A model generated the notes under the pieces. That model made no database searches. It was given only the letters and a program-made list of their open reading frames with translations, and was not told the origin of the DNA. Positions 1 through 9,041 of a stretch of 64,000 nucleotides of DNA are shown here, one piece after another. Both the position numbers and the translations under genes were made by a program. This DNA comes from Chitinophaga pinensis. GTDB lineage: Bacteria; Bacteroidota; Bacteroidia; Chitinophagales; Chitinophagaceae. The stretch spans positions 80,906-144,905 of the forward strand of contig CAMBEI010000001.1 in NCBI GenBank assembly GCA_945865645.1. Reading direction: 5' to 3'. Numbering within the stretch: position 1 is the first letter of the stretch; every line of letters begins with the position of its first letter.

Positions 1-1278
1 GTACTATTCTCCATTAGTCCTATGCTTACAGGATTTATACTTTTATGTATTCCTATTATGGGTTTTGTAATCGGACGATTGAGTAGATCCTTAAAAAAAC
101 AATCATCAGAAGTGGCTGTAAAGGGAGGCGAAACTATCTCTATAATTGATGAAACTCTTGGAGGGTTAAGGGTTATTAAAGCTTTTAATGTAGAGGCGGT
201 ACTGCGAAATAAATTTTTAAATACCAATACTCAATTATTAAATGCAAGAAACCGAATTGGCTTCAGAAGAGATCTTGCTTCTCCATTAAGTGAGATGATG
301 GGAGTGGCTATTTTTTCTGGTATTTTATGGTTTGGTGGCCGACTAGTTTTAACTGGTGAACTTGGGTTGGATGGCGCTTTGTTCCTTGCTTACATGGGGA
401 TGTTTTACAATGTTATTGACCCGGCTAAATCAATATCTACCGCTTTTAGTAATATGCTAAAAGGTGCTGCAGCCATTGATAGAATAGAAGAGGTTTTAAA
501 CGCACCAGTTACCGTAGATGAAAATCCAAACGGCAAAAAATTATTAGAGTTTAAAGAAGGAATAGAATTTAATAATGTAGGATTTAGTTATGATGATGTG
601 GTTATATTAAATAACATAAACTTAAAAGTAGCAATAGGAAAAACAGTTGCTTTGGTTGGTAGCAGTGGTGCAGGCAAAAGTACACTGGCCGATTTACTGC
701 CTCGTTTTCATGATGTAACTAACGGTACATTACTTGTTGATGGGATAAACATAAAAGAGTATTCGTTGCACTCCTTACGAAGTTTGATTAGCATTGTAAC
801 TCAGGAGCCCATTTTATTTAATGACACCATTGCTAATAACATTGCATTGGGAATGGATAACGCCACCCTTGCTAAAATTGAACAGGCAGCTAAAGTAGCT
901 AATGCACATAACTTTATTATGCAAAAGGAAAATGGATATGATACTAATATTGGTGATAGGGGCAGTAAACTAAGTGGTGGCGAAAGACAACGTATTACCA
1001 TTGCAAGAGCTGTGCTTAAAAATCCGCCTATATTAATTTTAGACGAGGCAACCTCATCATTAGATACTGAAAGCGAAAGATTAGTACAAGATGCAATCAA
1101 TAATTTAATGAATAATCGTACTTCATTGGTTATTGCCCATCGATTGTCTACTATACGACATGCCGATGAAATTATTGTTTTACAAAAAGGAGAAATTGTA
1201 GAAAGAGGAACCCATGATAGTTTAATTGCACAAAATGGGTTTTATAAAAAATTAGTGGATATGCAGGAAGTAAGGTAA
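1..1278 (+). CDS. ABC transporter, fused permease/ATPase (5' partial)
   Basis: The C-terminal part of an MsbA/BmrA-type exporter half-transporter. The reading frame is open to base 1, so the true start lies outside the window. The first 150 or so codons are the end of the membrane domain. The ATPase domain follows, with Walker A GSSGAGKST near nt 658-684, signature LSGGERQR near nt 973-996, Walker B ILILDEATS near nt 1033-1059 and the H-loop in VIAHRLST. Such proteins use ATP to export lipids, peptides or drugs across the inner membrane as dimers. The substrate cannot be told from sequence; a lipid A flippase (MsbA) or a multidrug exporter are both possible. It ends before a strong bidirectional hairpin. 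Confidence 0.9.
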   Translation, partial: VLFSISPMLTGFILLCIPIMGFVIGRLSRSLKKQSSEVAVKGGETISIIDETLGGLRVIKAFNVEAVLRNKFLNTNTQLLNARNRIGFRRDLASPLSEMMGVAIFSGILWFGGRLVLTGELGLDGALFLAYMGMFYNVIDPAKSISTAFSNMLKGAAAIDRIEEVLNAPVTVDENPNGKKLLEFKEGIEFNNVGFSYDDVVILNNINLKVAIGKTVALVGSSGAGKSTLADLLPRFHDVTNGTLLVDGINIKEYSLHSLRSLISIVTQEPILFNDTIANNIALGMDNATLAKIEQAAKVANAHNFIMQKENGYDTNIGDRGSKLSGGERQRITIARAVLKNPPILILDEATSSLDTESERLVQDAINNLMNNRTSLVIAHRLSTIRHADEIIVLQKGEIVERGTHDSLIAQNGFYKKLVDMQEVR

Positions 1279-1312
1279 TTTTTTAAACAGCGTTTACACG
1301 AATTTGTTTAAT

Positions 1313-1354
1313 TAAATAAGAAGAGAATGAAATGCATCATTCTCTTCTTATTTA
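1313..1354. terminator. Bidirectional intrinsic terminator
   Basis: A perfect 18-bp stem with a 6-base loop (loop 1331-1336) lies between two convergent genes. It has A-rich sequence on the left side and T-rich on the right, so it can serve the ABC transporter on the plus strand and the DksA-like gene on the minus strand. Confidence 0.8.
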
Positions 1355-1394
1355 TTCTAAAACCCCAGCTTTAATATTTAATAAGGGGCGATTT

Positions 1395-2324
1395 TTATTT
1401 AGATGATCCCATCTTCGCTTCAATACTTAACGTGGCATGTGGCACAGCACGTAAACGGGCTTTATCAATTAACTGACCAGTTACTCGGCAAATGCCATAA
1501 GTTTTATTTTCTATTCGCATTACCGCTTTTTCTAAATGATCAATAAACGTGTTCTGGCGATTAGCCATTGTACTCAACTGCTCTCTTTCCATACTCATAC
1601 TTCCATCTTCCATCGTCATATAACGCGCATCATCATTATCGCCTCCCATTTCGTCCTTACGTGTGATAAGCCCCTGTAAATAACTTAATTCTTTTTTAGC
1701 AGATTCTAACTTACGTTGTATAATTTCTCTAAACTCATTTAAATCTGTATCATTATAACGAACTAAGGGAGCACCTAAATCATGCTTAGGCTTGTCTAAT
1801 ACAGATTTAGTAAATTCAGGCTGGTATTTACGAGATGTTTTAGTATTTATTTTTGGTAAGACAACAGGTTTTGCAGGAACAATTTTAATGTCTTTTGCTT
1901 TTTGTGGTGACTTTTCTTTTAGCTTTACAATAATTTTTTTTGACGATTTTTTAATGAAAATCGGGTTTAATATCGACTTTTTTACTTCAATCTTCTTAAT
2001 CACAGGTTTTTTTTCGGACTTTTTTGGCGCAGCTTTAATTACAGCTTTTGGTGCTTTTTTTGCCAAAATTGCCTTTTTTTGTACTTTTTTTATGGGGTTT
2101 AGTATCTTTTTTACTGATTTTTTAACAACTGCTTTTCGGACTGATTTTTTAGCAATCTGTTTTTTGGCAATTGGTTTCTTGGTAGCCGCTTTTTTAGGAG
2201 TTGCCTTTTTAGCCGAGGCCGATTTTTTAGCCGGAACAGGTTTTTTAACGGTTTTTATAACCTTTTTTGCTGCTGGTTTTACTGTTTTGCCCTTTTTAAC
2301 TGGGATTTGTTTTTTTGTAGCCAT
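1395..2324 (-). CDS. DksA/TraR-family protein with long histone-H1-like lysine-rich N-terminus
   Basis: A 309-residue protein in two parts. Residues 1 to about 165 are extremely rich in Lys, Ala and Pro (repeats such as KKAAPKK, AKKS), resembling bacterial histone-H1-like tails. Residues about 170-309 match the DksA/TraR coiled-coil plus C-terminal finger region, ending YGICRVTGQLIDKARL and then RAVPHATLS. Only one of the four zinc-finger cysteines is present (C, T, S, A at the ligand positions), so zinc binding by this finger is unlikely; Bacteroidota homologues often share this. It starts one base after the ileS stop, so the two are probably co-transcribed. Likely a nucleoid- or RNA-polymerase-associated regulator; the tail suggests DNA or RNA binding (inference). 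Confidence 0.85.
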   Translation of the reverse strand: MATKKQIPVKKGKTVKPAAKKVIKTVKKPVPAKKSASAKKATPKKAATKKPIAKKQIAKKSVRKAVVKKSVKKILNPIKKVQKKAILAKKAPKAVIKAAPKKSEKKPVIKKIEVKKSILNPIFIKKSSKKIIVKLKEKSPQKAKDIKIVPAKPVVLPKINTKTSRKYQPEFTKSVLDKPKHDLGAPLVRYNDTDLNEFREIIQRKLESAKKELSYLQGLITRKDEMGGDNDDARYMTMEDGSMSMEREQLSTMANRQNTFIDHLEKAVMRIENKTYGICRVTGQLIDKARLRAVPHATLSIEAKMGSSK

Positions 2325-2325
2325 A

Positions 2326-5300
2326 CTAATAACCTTTTTTAAGTACGTTCACTTGTAATATAACATCATTCACTTCAATCTCAATTCCATCACTTATGGC
2401 TGGTAAAAAAGAAAGCGAATCTGCCAAAATTTCTGCGCAAATATAATCTTTATATTCAATTATTGACGATTGTAACACAGCATTTTCACTTACCGTCACA
2501 TCTATACGGTCCGACAGGTTAAAGCCACTATCTTTTCTAATGTTTTGAATTCGGTTTACAAACTCCCTCGCATCCCCCTCTTTTTTTAAATTATCAGTAA
2601 TTACTATATCTAATGCAACTGTTAACATGCCTTTTACAGCAACTTCATAACCAGGTATCTCATCAGCAGAAATCTCCATATCCTCTGCATTAATCATTAT
2701 TGGGTCTTCTCCATTAATCAGATAATCGGGGTTAAGAATATATTCATTTTCAAGAACTTTGTTAATGGTTATATTATCAAAATTTGTAATTAACTCTGCT
2801 GCCCACTTCATTTTTTGCCCTAGTTTTTTCCCCAAAGTTTTAAAATTAGCTTTTGCTTTTTTCTTAATAAAATCGTTTTCGGCGCCTAAAATATCTACTT
2901 CTTTAATATTGGTTTCGGCTTTAATAATATCTTCAACCTTTTTAATGCGTGCTGCCATAGTTAAATCTAAAGCCGGAATAAAAACTTTTTGTAATGGCTG
3001 TCTAACCTTAAGGTTTACTTTTTTACGTAATGACAATATTAGGGAAGATATATCCTGTGCCAATTCCATTCTTTTTTCTAAATCAATATCAATTACAGAA
3101 TCATTAAACTTTGGAAAATTAATGTGATGAACTGATTCATTATTAAAACGATTAGAAACACTATTTAAATTATTGAACAGCCAATCTGCAAAAAAAGGAG
3201 CAACTGGCGCCATCAGTTTACAAAGCGTTTCCAAACATTCGTAAAGTGTTTGGAAAGCAGAAATTTTATCCTGCTCGTATTCGCCTTTCCAAAATCGGCG
3301 ACGACAAAGACGTACATACCAGTTACTTAAATGCGCATCAACAAAATTTTCAATGGCACGGCCTGCTTGAGTAGGTTCATAAGCATCAAAATTTTCTTCT
3401 ACCGTTTTTATCAATGAATTAAGTGAAGATAATATCCATTGATCAATTTCTGGTCTGTCTTTAACTGGGATATAATTTTCTTTAAAAGCAAAGCCATCTA
3501 CATTTGCATACAGCGCAAAAAATTGATAAGTATTATATAAAGTACCAAAAAATTTGCGTTGTACTTCTTTAATGCCCTCCGTATCAAATTTTAAGCTATC
3601 CCATGGCGACGCATTGGTAATAAGATACCAGCGTGTAGCATCGGCGCCAAAAGTGTCGATGGTAACAAAAGGATCAACCACATTGCCCAGTCGCTTACTC
3701 ATTTTGTTTCCGTACTTATCCAATACCAAGCCATTACTCACTACTGCTTTATAAGCAACACCTTTTAACTCGCCTGATGCAGGTGGGTAAAGTCCGTTTT
3801 CTTTTAATTTTTCTTCTACACTATCTTTTAATAAAGCTCCAAGTGCATGTAAAGTATAAAACCAACCTCTTGTTTGATCTACGCCCTCGGCAATAAAATC
3901 GGCAGGATAACTTTTAGCAAATGTTTCTAAATTTTCAAAAGGGAAATGCCATTGCGCATAAGGCATCGCACCACTATCAAACCAAACATCAATTAAATCA
4001 GGTACCCGCTGCATGGATTTGCCTGTATTACTTACTAAAGTAATACCATCGACATAAGGTTTATGTAAATCAAGAACACCACCGTGTAGGTAATTTTTAT
4101 TTGTTTCGCCACCTAAAATTTCGCCAGCTTTTTTTATTTCTTTATGGAGTTCTTCAATTGACCCAATACATTTCTCTTCTTCCCCATCTTCTGTTTTCCA
4201 AATAGGAAGTGGTGTTCCCCAAAAGCGACTACGACTTAAATTCCAGTCAACCACATTCTCTAACCAATTTCCAAATCGGCCAGTGCCGGTATTTGCTGGT
4301 TTCCAATTAATAGTTTTATTAAGCTCCACCATTCTGTCTTTTACAGCTGTGGTTTTAATAAACCAGGCATCAAGCGGATAATAAATGATAGGCTTATCTG
4401 TACGCCAGCAATGGGGATAATTATGTTCGTATTTTTCTACTTTAAATGCCCTGTTTTCTTTTTTAAGCTTTACGGCGATGTCAACATTTACATCCACATA
4501 ATCCTTTTCATCCTTATAGTTTTTCACATAGCGATTACTGAATTCGCCCACCCCTTCTAAAAATTTTCCTTGCTTATCTACCAACGTTAAAATGCCTAAG
4601 TTATTTTTCTGCCCTACTTTAAAATCATCAGCACCAAAAGCAGGAGCGGTATGCACAATACCCGTTCCATCTTCCGTGGTAACAAAATCGCCAAGAACAA
4701 CTTTAAAGGGGTTTGCACCAGGTGTTAGTTCCTGTATTTTTTCTATCGTATTTGCTTCCGAAGAAAGTAGTTGTTCGTATAATAATCCTTCTAATTCTTT
4801 TCCTTTAAATTCAGCAAGAATTTTCCAGGGCAATAATTTTACTTCGGAATTGTAATTTTTGAAATCGCCGTTTTCGCCTTCGGATTTAAAATATTTACTT
4901 ACCAATGCTTTTGCAAGTATTATATTATTTGGTAGATGGGTATAAGGATTAAATGTTTGTAGCATCACATAATCAATATTAGGACCAACGGTTAATCCAA
5001 GATTTGAAGGAAGTGTCCACGGTGTAGTGGTCCAAGCCATTAAAAACGCTTCTCCTAAATTTCCCTCCAAAGCGCTGTTTTCAGACTCAGCAATAGCAGA
5101 AAATATTTTAGCAATAGAAGGGTGCTGCTTAGCTTCTCCTTGTAAGATCTTGGTTACACGAAACATAGCCACTACACTAGTATCTTTTACATCTTTGTAT
5201 GTTCCCGGCTGATTTAATTCGTGCGATGATAATCCTGTACCTGCAGCAGGTGAATAAGGTTGAATACTTACACTTTCATACAAATATCCCTTCTTATATA

Positions 5301-5802
5301 ATTCACTCAGGCACCACCAAAGGGATTCTATATAATTATTTTCGAAAGTAACATAAGGTTTTTTTAAATCTACCCAATAGCCCATTTTTTGTGTAATGTC
5401 GTCCCACTTATCTTTAAATCGCATTACTACTTCACGACATTTTTTATTATAATCTTCTACTGATATTTTTATACCAATATCTTCTTTGGTAATACCCAAT
5501 TCTTTTTCAACTCCTAATTCAATAGGTAAACCATGGGTATCCCATCCGCCTTTACGTTTTACTTGAAACCCTTTCATCGTTTTATAGCGACAAACTAAAT
5601 CTTTTAATGTTCGGGAAATTACATGATGAATGCCTGGCATGCCATTAGCACTTGGTGGGCCTTCGTAAAAAACAAAAGAAGGCATGCCTTCACGTAATTC
5701 AATACTTTTTTCGAAAGTATTTTCCTTTTTCCATTTAGCGAGTATCTCTTCGCTTATAGATGGGAGGTTTAATTGTTGATATTCTGTGTATTTGCCACTC
5801 AT
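2326..5802 (-). CDS. ileS: Isoleucyl-tRNA synthetase
   Basis: Class I aminoacyl-tRNA synthetase charging tRNA-Ile in the cytoplasm. It is 1158 residues long, well above the roughly 930 of the E. coli enzyme, and belongs to the longer class. The HIGH-type signature lies in PPSANGMPGIHH (residues 49-60), followed by GWDTHGLP. The second signature is KMSKR (residues 700-704) instead of KMSKS, which together with length points to the type 2 class that includes eukaryotic and mupirocin-insensitive enzymes (family knowledge; insensitivity here is inference). The editing domain sits between these motifs. It is followed without a gap by the DksA-like gene. A TACCTTTG promoter element lies 72 bases upstream. 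Confidence 0.97.
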   Translation of the reverse strand: MSGKYTEYQQLNLPSISEEILAKWKKENTFEKSIELREGMPSFVFYEGPPSANGMPGIHHVISRTLKDLVCRYKTMKGFQVKRKGGWDTHGLPIELGVEKELGITKEDIGIKISVEDYNKKCREVVMRFKDKWDDITQKMGYWVDLKKPYVTFENNYIESLWWCLSELYKKGYLYESVSIQPYSPAAGTGLSSHELNQPGTYKDVKDTSVVAMFRVTKILQGEAKQHPSIAKIFSAIAESENSALEGNLGEAFLMAWTTTPWTLPSNLGLTVGPNIDYVMLQTFNPYTHLPNNIILAKALVSKYFKSEGENGDFKNYNSEVKLLPWKILAEFKGKELEGLLYEQLLSSEANTIEKIQELTPGANPFKVVLGDFVTTEDGTGIVHTAPAFGADDFKVGQKNNLGILTLVDKQGKFLEGVGEFSNRYVKNYKDEKDYVDVNVDIAVKLKKENRAFKVEKYEHNYPHCWRTDKPIIYYPLDAWFIKTTAVKDRMVELNKTINWKPANTGTGRFGNWLENVVDWNLSRSRFWGTPLPIWKTEDGEEEKCIGSIEELHKEIKKAGEILGGETNKNYLHGGVLDLHKPYVDGITLVSNTGKSMQRVPDLIDVWFDSGAMPYAQWHFPFENLETFAKSYPADFIAEGVDQTRGWFYTLHALGALLKDSVEEKLKENGLYPPASGELKGVAYKAVVSNGLVLDKYGNKMSKRLGNVVDPFVTIDTFGADATRWYLITNASPWDSLKFDTEGIKEVQRKFFGTLYNTYQFFALYANVDGFAFKENYIPVKDRPEIDQWILSSLNSLIKTVEENFDAYEPTQAGRAIENFVDAHLSNWYVRLCRRRFWKGEYEQDKISAFQTLYECLETLCKLMAPVAPFFADWLFNNLNSVSNRFNNESVHHINFPKFNDSVIDIDLEKRMELAQDISSLILSLRKKVNLKVRQPLQKVFIPALDLTMAARIKKVEDIIKAETNIKEVDILGAENDFIKKKAKANFKTLGKKLGQKMKWAAELITNFDNITINKVLENEYILNPDYLINGEDPIMINAEDMEISADEIPGYEVAVKGMLTVALDIVITDNLKKEGDAREFVNRIQNIRKDSGFNLSDRIDVTVSENAVLQSSIIEYKDYICAEILADSLSFLPAISDGIEIEVNDVILQVNVLKKGY

Positions 5803-5873
5803 ATATAAATCTGTAGTTCTTTTTTGTCAATCCATTAAATAATATTATCAAACACGGTCCTTAATTAAGTGTG

Positions 5874-5881
5874 CAAAGGTA
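5874..5881 (-). promoter_or_regulatory. Bacteroidota-type -7 promoter element for ileS
   Basis: Read on the minus strand the bases are TACCTTTG, an exact match to the TAnnTTTG primary-sigma element of Bacteroidota. A TTG lies 16 bases further upstream (5898-5900, minus strand), near the expected -33 position. Confidence 0.55.
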
Positions 5882-6020
5882 GTAAAATAGCGGTGTTCAA
5901 TAATAAGGTCTTTCGGATTAACTACAACTTTAATAACAAAATATAATTTATACTAATTTAAATAAGGTCAATATGGATATATCTTTACGCTATTTTAGAA
6001 CGGGCCAAAACTAAACAAAT

Positions 6021-6054
6021 AAAAAAGCACCTACATGGCTGTAGATGCTTTTTT
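6021..6054 (-). terminator. Intrinsic terminator after the HmuY-like gene
   Basis: A 15-bp stem with one mismatch and a TGGC loop, flanked by A/T runs, sits 22 bases past the stop codon of the minus-strand HmuY-like gene. It separates that unit from ileS. Confidence 0.75.
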
Positions 6055-6075
6055 ATTATTTATAAATTCAATCTA

Positions 6076-6654
6076 TTAAAATACTGTTGTGCCATTTGCT
6101 TGGTAAGTGTATCTAAATCGATAAATTAATCGAAGAGGTATAGGTCCTATAAACGCTTCATAATCTACAGCTAACAATTCCATTTTTACATAAAAATTAT
6201 TTGCTGTACGAAAAATAAATGTTTTCCCTGCCTTAGGGGCAAAGGATCGGGTTACTGGATTATAGTCGTACCAGCTACCATCCTTTATTCCTTTTTGAGA
6301 AGTGGTGGTATCATATGCATAGCCGGTAGAAGGCGCTGCTGTAACTGCAGTATAAATATTATTTTGTAGAATCGCCCCTGCATTACCAGGGCCGAAGGCG
6401 TTACTGTTTAAAATAAATGTAGTAAATCTTAAGCCAAAATCCCATGCTAAGGTGGCACTGTCGCTATTGGCTACAATGGCGCCATTTTTAAAACTAAAAA
6501 ATGCAAAGGGGCTACTTGAGCTAAAATTAACTTTTAAGGAGTCTGTTTTTTCGATAGAGGTAATTGGTGGTGTAGTCGCATTTCTTGTACAAGAGCTAAA
6601 TGCAATAATAACGCTGATGGCGGCAATCATACTGGCTTGAATCATTTTTTTCAT
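6076..6654 (-). CDS. HmuY-family haem-binding lipoprotein
   Basis: A 192-residue exported lipoprotein. Residues 1-21 form a lipoprotein signal peptide with lipobox AFSSC and the lipidated Cys22. The body resembles the HmuY family, in which a beta-rich surface lipoprotein binds haem and delivers it to its partner TonB-dependent receptor. Features supporting this are the DFGLRF segment around residue 72, the DGSWYDYNP segment and the C-terminal YRFRYTYQANGTTVF. It lies 49 bases downstream of a TonB-dependent receptor gene on the same strand, the same partnership as HmuR/HmuY of Porphyromonas but in receptor-first order. Ligand identity (haem) is inferred from family and context. Confidence 0.75.
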   Translation of the reverse strand: MKKMIQASMIAAISVIIAFSSCTRNATTPPITSIEKTDSLKVNFSSSSPFAFFSFKNGAIVANSDSATLAWDFGLRFTTFILNSNAFGPGNAGAILQNNIYTAVTAAPSTGYAYDTTTSQKGIKDGSWYDYNPVTRSFAPKAGKTFIFRTANNFYVKMELLAVDYEAFIGPIPLRLIYRFRYTYQANGTTVF

Positions 6655-6703
6655 TTTGTTTATTTTTTGTTTTCTTCGCCCAATTTTAGGCTCAAGTATA
6701 GGT

Positions 6704-8860
6704 TTAAAATAGTTGTTTAATGTTTATTTTACAATTTATTAAATAGGTTATGCCCGGCAGGTTAGGTAATCTGTCTTTGTCTTTGTGGTTTAATAAATTT
6801 TCGACACCCGCCTGTATTTCAAATCCAGATTTAAATAATTTACTGATGGCTGCATTTATTAAAACATATCCGTTTACATACTCGCGATCATCATCTAAAA
6901 TATTGTCACCATTAATATCACTATAACCAAATCGGCCTCTATAATTTGCCCTTATATTAGCCAACCAACCCTTTTCTTTTTGAAAATAAAAAACTTGTAG
7001 GTTAGCTGTATGTTTACTGCGGTTAAATAACCCTTCATATTGATCTTTTGTAACATAACTACTCAAGTAGGTGACAGGGTCTCTTTTTATGATCTCTGCA
7101 TTTTTAATTCGACTTAAAATATTTTTATCTTTAGCATCTAGGTATTGATAACCTAAATTAAAACTAAACTGTTTATTTATTGAATGGGTTACTGTTACAT
7201 CATAGCCCTGTGTAAAAACAGTATTGATATTTACGTAACTGTAAATTGCCTGCCCATTTAGTTTGGTGAATGGCAAATTGTAGCGATCTATAAGATTATT
7301 GATATCGTTACGAAAAACATTAATAGCAAAATGGGTTTTATTATGCAAGGCATATTTGCCACCAATGTTAATGCCAATTGATTTTTCTGGTAATAAAGTA
7401 TGATCACCAAGAAACCCATTAATGTTGATGGACTGATCAATTTGTCCCTGTTGCTTTAGCTGTAACAATCCGTTTGATAGTTCATTGGCTCCTAATAAGG
7501 TGTAACCAACAAGAGAATTAGTGAAATATAAAAACTGCTGCCTAAAATCGGGCGCCTTAAATCCAGTACCTATCGACCCTGCAATACTTAGGTGAGGGGC
7601 TACTTTATAAGCTAATGCCAGCTTAGGGTTAAGCTGTATGGCATATAAGGAATGCTTATCCATCCTGCCCCCAATGGTTATATTTAATTTATTCTTCAAC
7701 AGCCATTCTTTTTGTAAAAAACAATAAAAGGCATTGAAATATTTTTTGTTTGAATAACGATCTGCTTCAATGGTTTCGTAATTATAACCAATGCCTGTAA
7801 TCATTTTTTGATTTCTTTTTTCCCCAATTTCAATCTGTATTTCAGGTTTTACTAAAAACTGATGCAAGAAGTTTTTGTCAAAAAGTTGCTTATCCGTTTG
7901 TAAAAAAACCTCTGCATTGTTTTGATACCCCGTTAGGTATAACCTTGAAATAATTTTTAATTTATTAGAAAAATTATAAAATAACTGATTATTAAATCCT
8001 CCATCTATTTCTTTACTATCACCATCAACAGCAACTGGCAGAGACCCTGTGAAAACTAAATAATTATTAAACTGCTTTTGTGTAAATAATCTAGCCGAAG
8101 ACTGCCATTGTATTTTTTTGGTAAAATCATAAAACAGCTTTACGGAAAACGAATAATTTAAAAGGGGGTCAATAGTTTTTCCGTAAATAGCGTTATCTAA
8201 ATCATAACCACTACTGCTGTACCTGTTTGCAAAAAACTGTAGAGCAAGCTTATTTTTTATAATGGTTTGATTAGCTGTAATACCCCAGGTATTATTACTC
8301 GCTTGATTTAGTTGCAGTATGGTTGCATTGTTTTTTGGTTTTTCGGTAATAACATTTATAACGCCTGCCAATGCATCTGAGCCATACAAACTAGTAGCAG
8401 GACCTTTTATTACTTCTATTTGCTGAATATTACCTACAGCAATTCTTCCTAAATTTAATATTCCTGCATTTCTTCCGGTAAGTGGTTCGCCATCCATTAA
8501 TATTAATGTGTAAGCTGGATCAAGTCCCTGTAGTTGAATACCACTTCCAAATGGATTTGGATAACCTTGTAATGATTGACCCAAAGGGTTATCTGATAAA
8601 ATTAAACCCGTTTGTTGCTGTAAAATATCAATTAGTTTTTGTGAACCCGTTTGCTGAATAAATTTTTTACTAATAACTTGAATGGGAAACGGAATATCTT
8701 CAATGCTTTTTTCAGTACGAGTAGTTGTTACTGTTACTTCATTAATTGTTTTAAGCTCATTAAAGCCTGTATCATGTATTGCATTTTGTGCAAATGACAT
8801 ATTGATCATGCTTGCAAAAACAAAAAGGAATAAAATAATATTTTTTTTGATGATTGTCAT
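6704..8860 (-). CDS. TonB-dependent outer membrane receptor (HmuR-like)
   Basis: A 718-residue outer membrane transporter. A signal peptide ends near residue 24 (MSFAQ), a TonB-box-like stretch INEVTVTTTRTEKS follows, and the plug domain contains DGEPLTG and GPATSLYGSDALAGVIN. The rest is a 22-strand type barrel ending with aromatic-terminated strands (final residue Phe). Receptors of this type take up haem or ferric complexes using energy from TonB-ExbBD. The downstream HmuY-like lipoprotein makes haem or a haemoprotein the most probable cargo. No N-terminal sigma-signalling domain or carboxypeptidase-like domain is visible. No iron-box promoter was recognised upstream. Confidence 0.9.
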   Translation of the reverse strand: MTIIKKNIILFLFVFASMINMSFAQNAIHDTGFNELKTINEVTVTTTRTEKSIEDIPFPIQVISKKFIQQTGSQKLIDILQQQTGLILSDNPLGQSLQGYPNPFGSGIQLQGLDPAYTLILMDGEPLTGRNAGILNLGRIAVGNIQQIEVIKGPATSLYGSDALAGVINVITEKPKNNATILQLNQASNNTWGITANQTIIKNKLALQFFANRYSSSGYDLDNAIYGKTIDPLLNYSFSVKLFYDFTKKIQWQSSARLFTQKQFNNYLVFTGSLPVAVDGDSKEIDGGFNNQLFYNFSNKLKIISRLYLTGYQNNAEVFLQTDKQLFDKNFLHQFLVKPEIQIEIGEKRNQKMITGIGYNYETIEADRYSNKKYFNAFYCFLQKEWLLKNKLNITIGGRMDKHSLYAIQLNPKLALAYKVAPHLSIAGSIGTGFKAPDFRQQFLYFTNSLVGYTLLGANELSNGLLQLKQQGQIDQSININGFLGDHTLLPEKSIGINIGGKYALHNKTHFAINVFRNDINNLIDRYNLPFTKLNGQAIYSYVNINTVFTQGYDVTVTHSINKQFSFNLGYQYLDAKDKNILSRIKNAEIIKRDPVTYLSSYVTKDQYEGLFNRSKHTANLQVFYFQKEKGWLANIRANYRGRFGYSDINGDNILDDDREYVNGYVLINAAISKLFKSGFEIQAGVENLLNHKDKDRLPNLPGITYLINCKINIKQLF

Positions 8861-8980
8861 TTCTGAATGCGAAGTTTATTCAGAAGTATTTTAGAATTAT
8901 CATGGAATTGTCAAGATATTAAATAACTGTTGAATATCATTTTGTTTTACCAAATGATGACAGAATACATGATATAAATC

Positions 8981-9014
8981 AAACTAGGTACTGACGAAGA
9001 TCAGCACCTAGTTT
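8981..9014 (-). terminator. Probable terminator after the FecA-like gene
   Basis: A 14-bp stem with one mismatch and a 6-base loop lies 28 bases beyond the stop of the minus-strand receptor gene. The T-tract on the minus strand is modest, so strength is uncertain. Confidence 0.55.
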
Positions 9015-9041
9015 AAAAAATAAATTCATTAAATAAACTGT

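Noticed and set aside
1792..2358. 188-codon Phe-rich plus-strand ORF
   Set aside because: It is the antisense shadow of the lysine-rich tail of the DksA-like gene; AAA/AAG codons read backwards give TTT/CTT.
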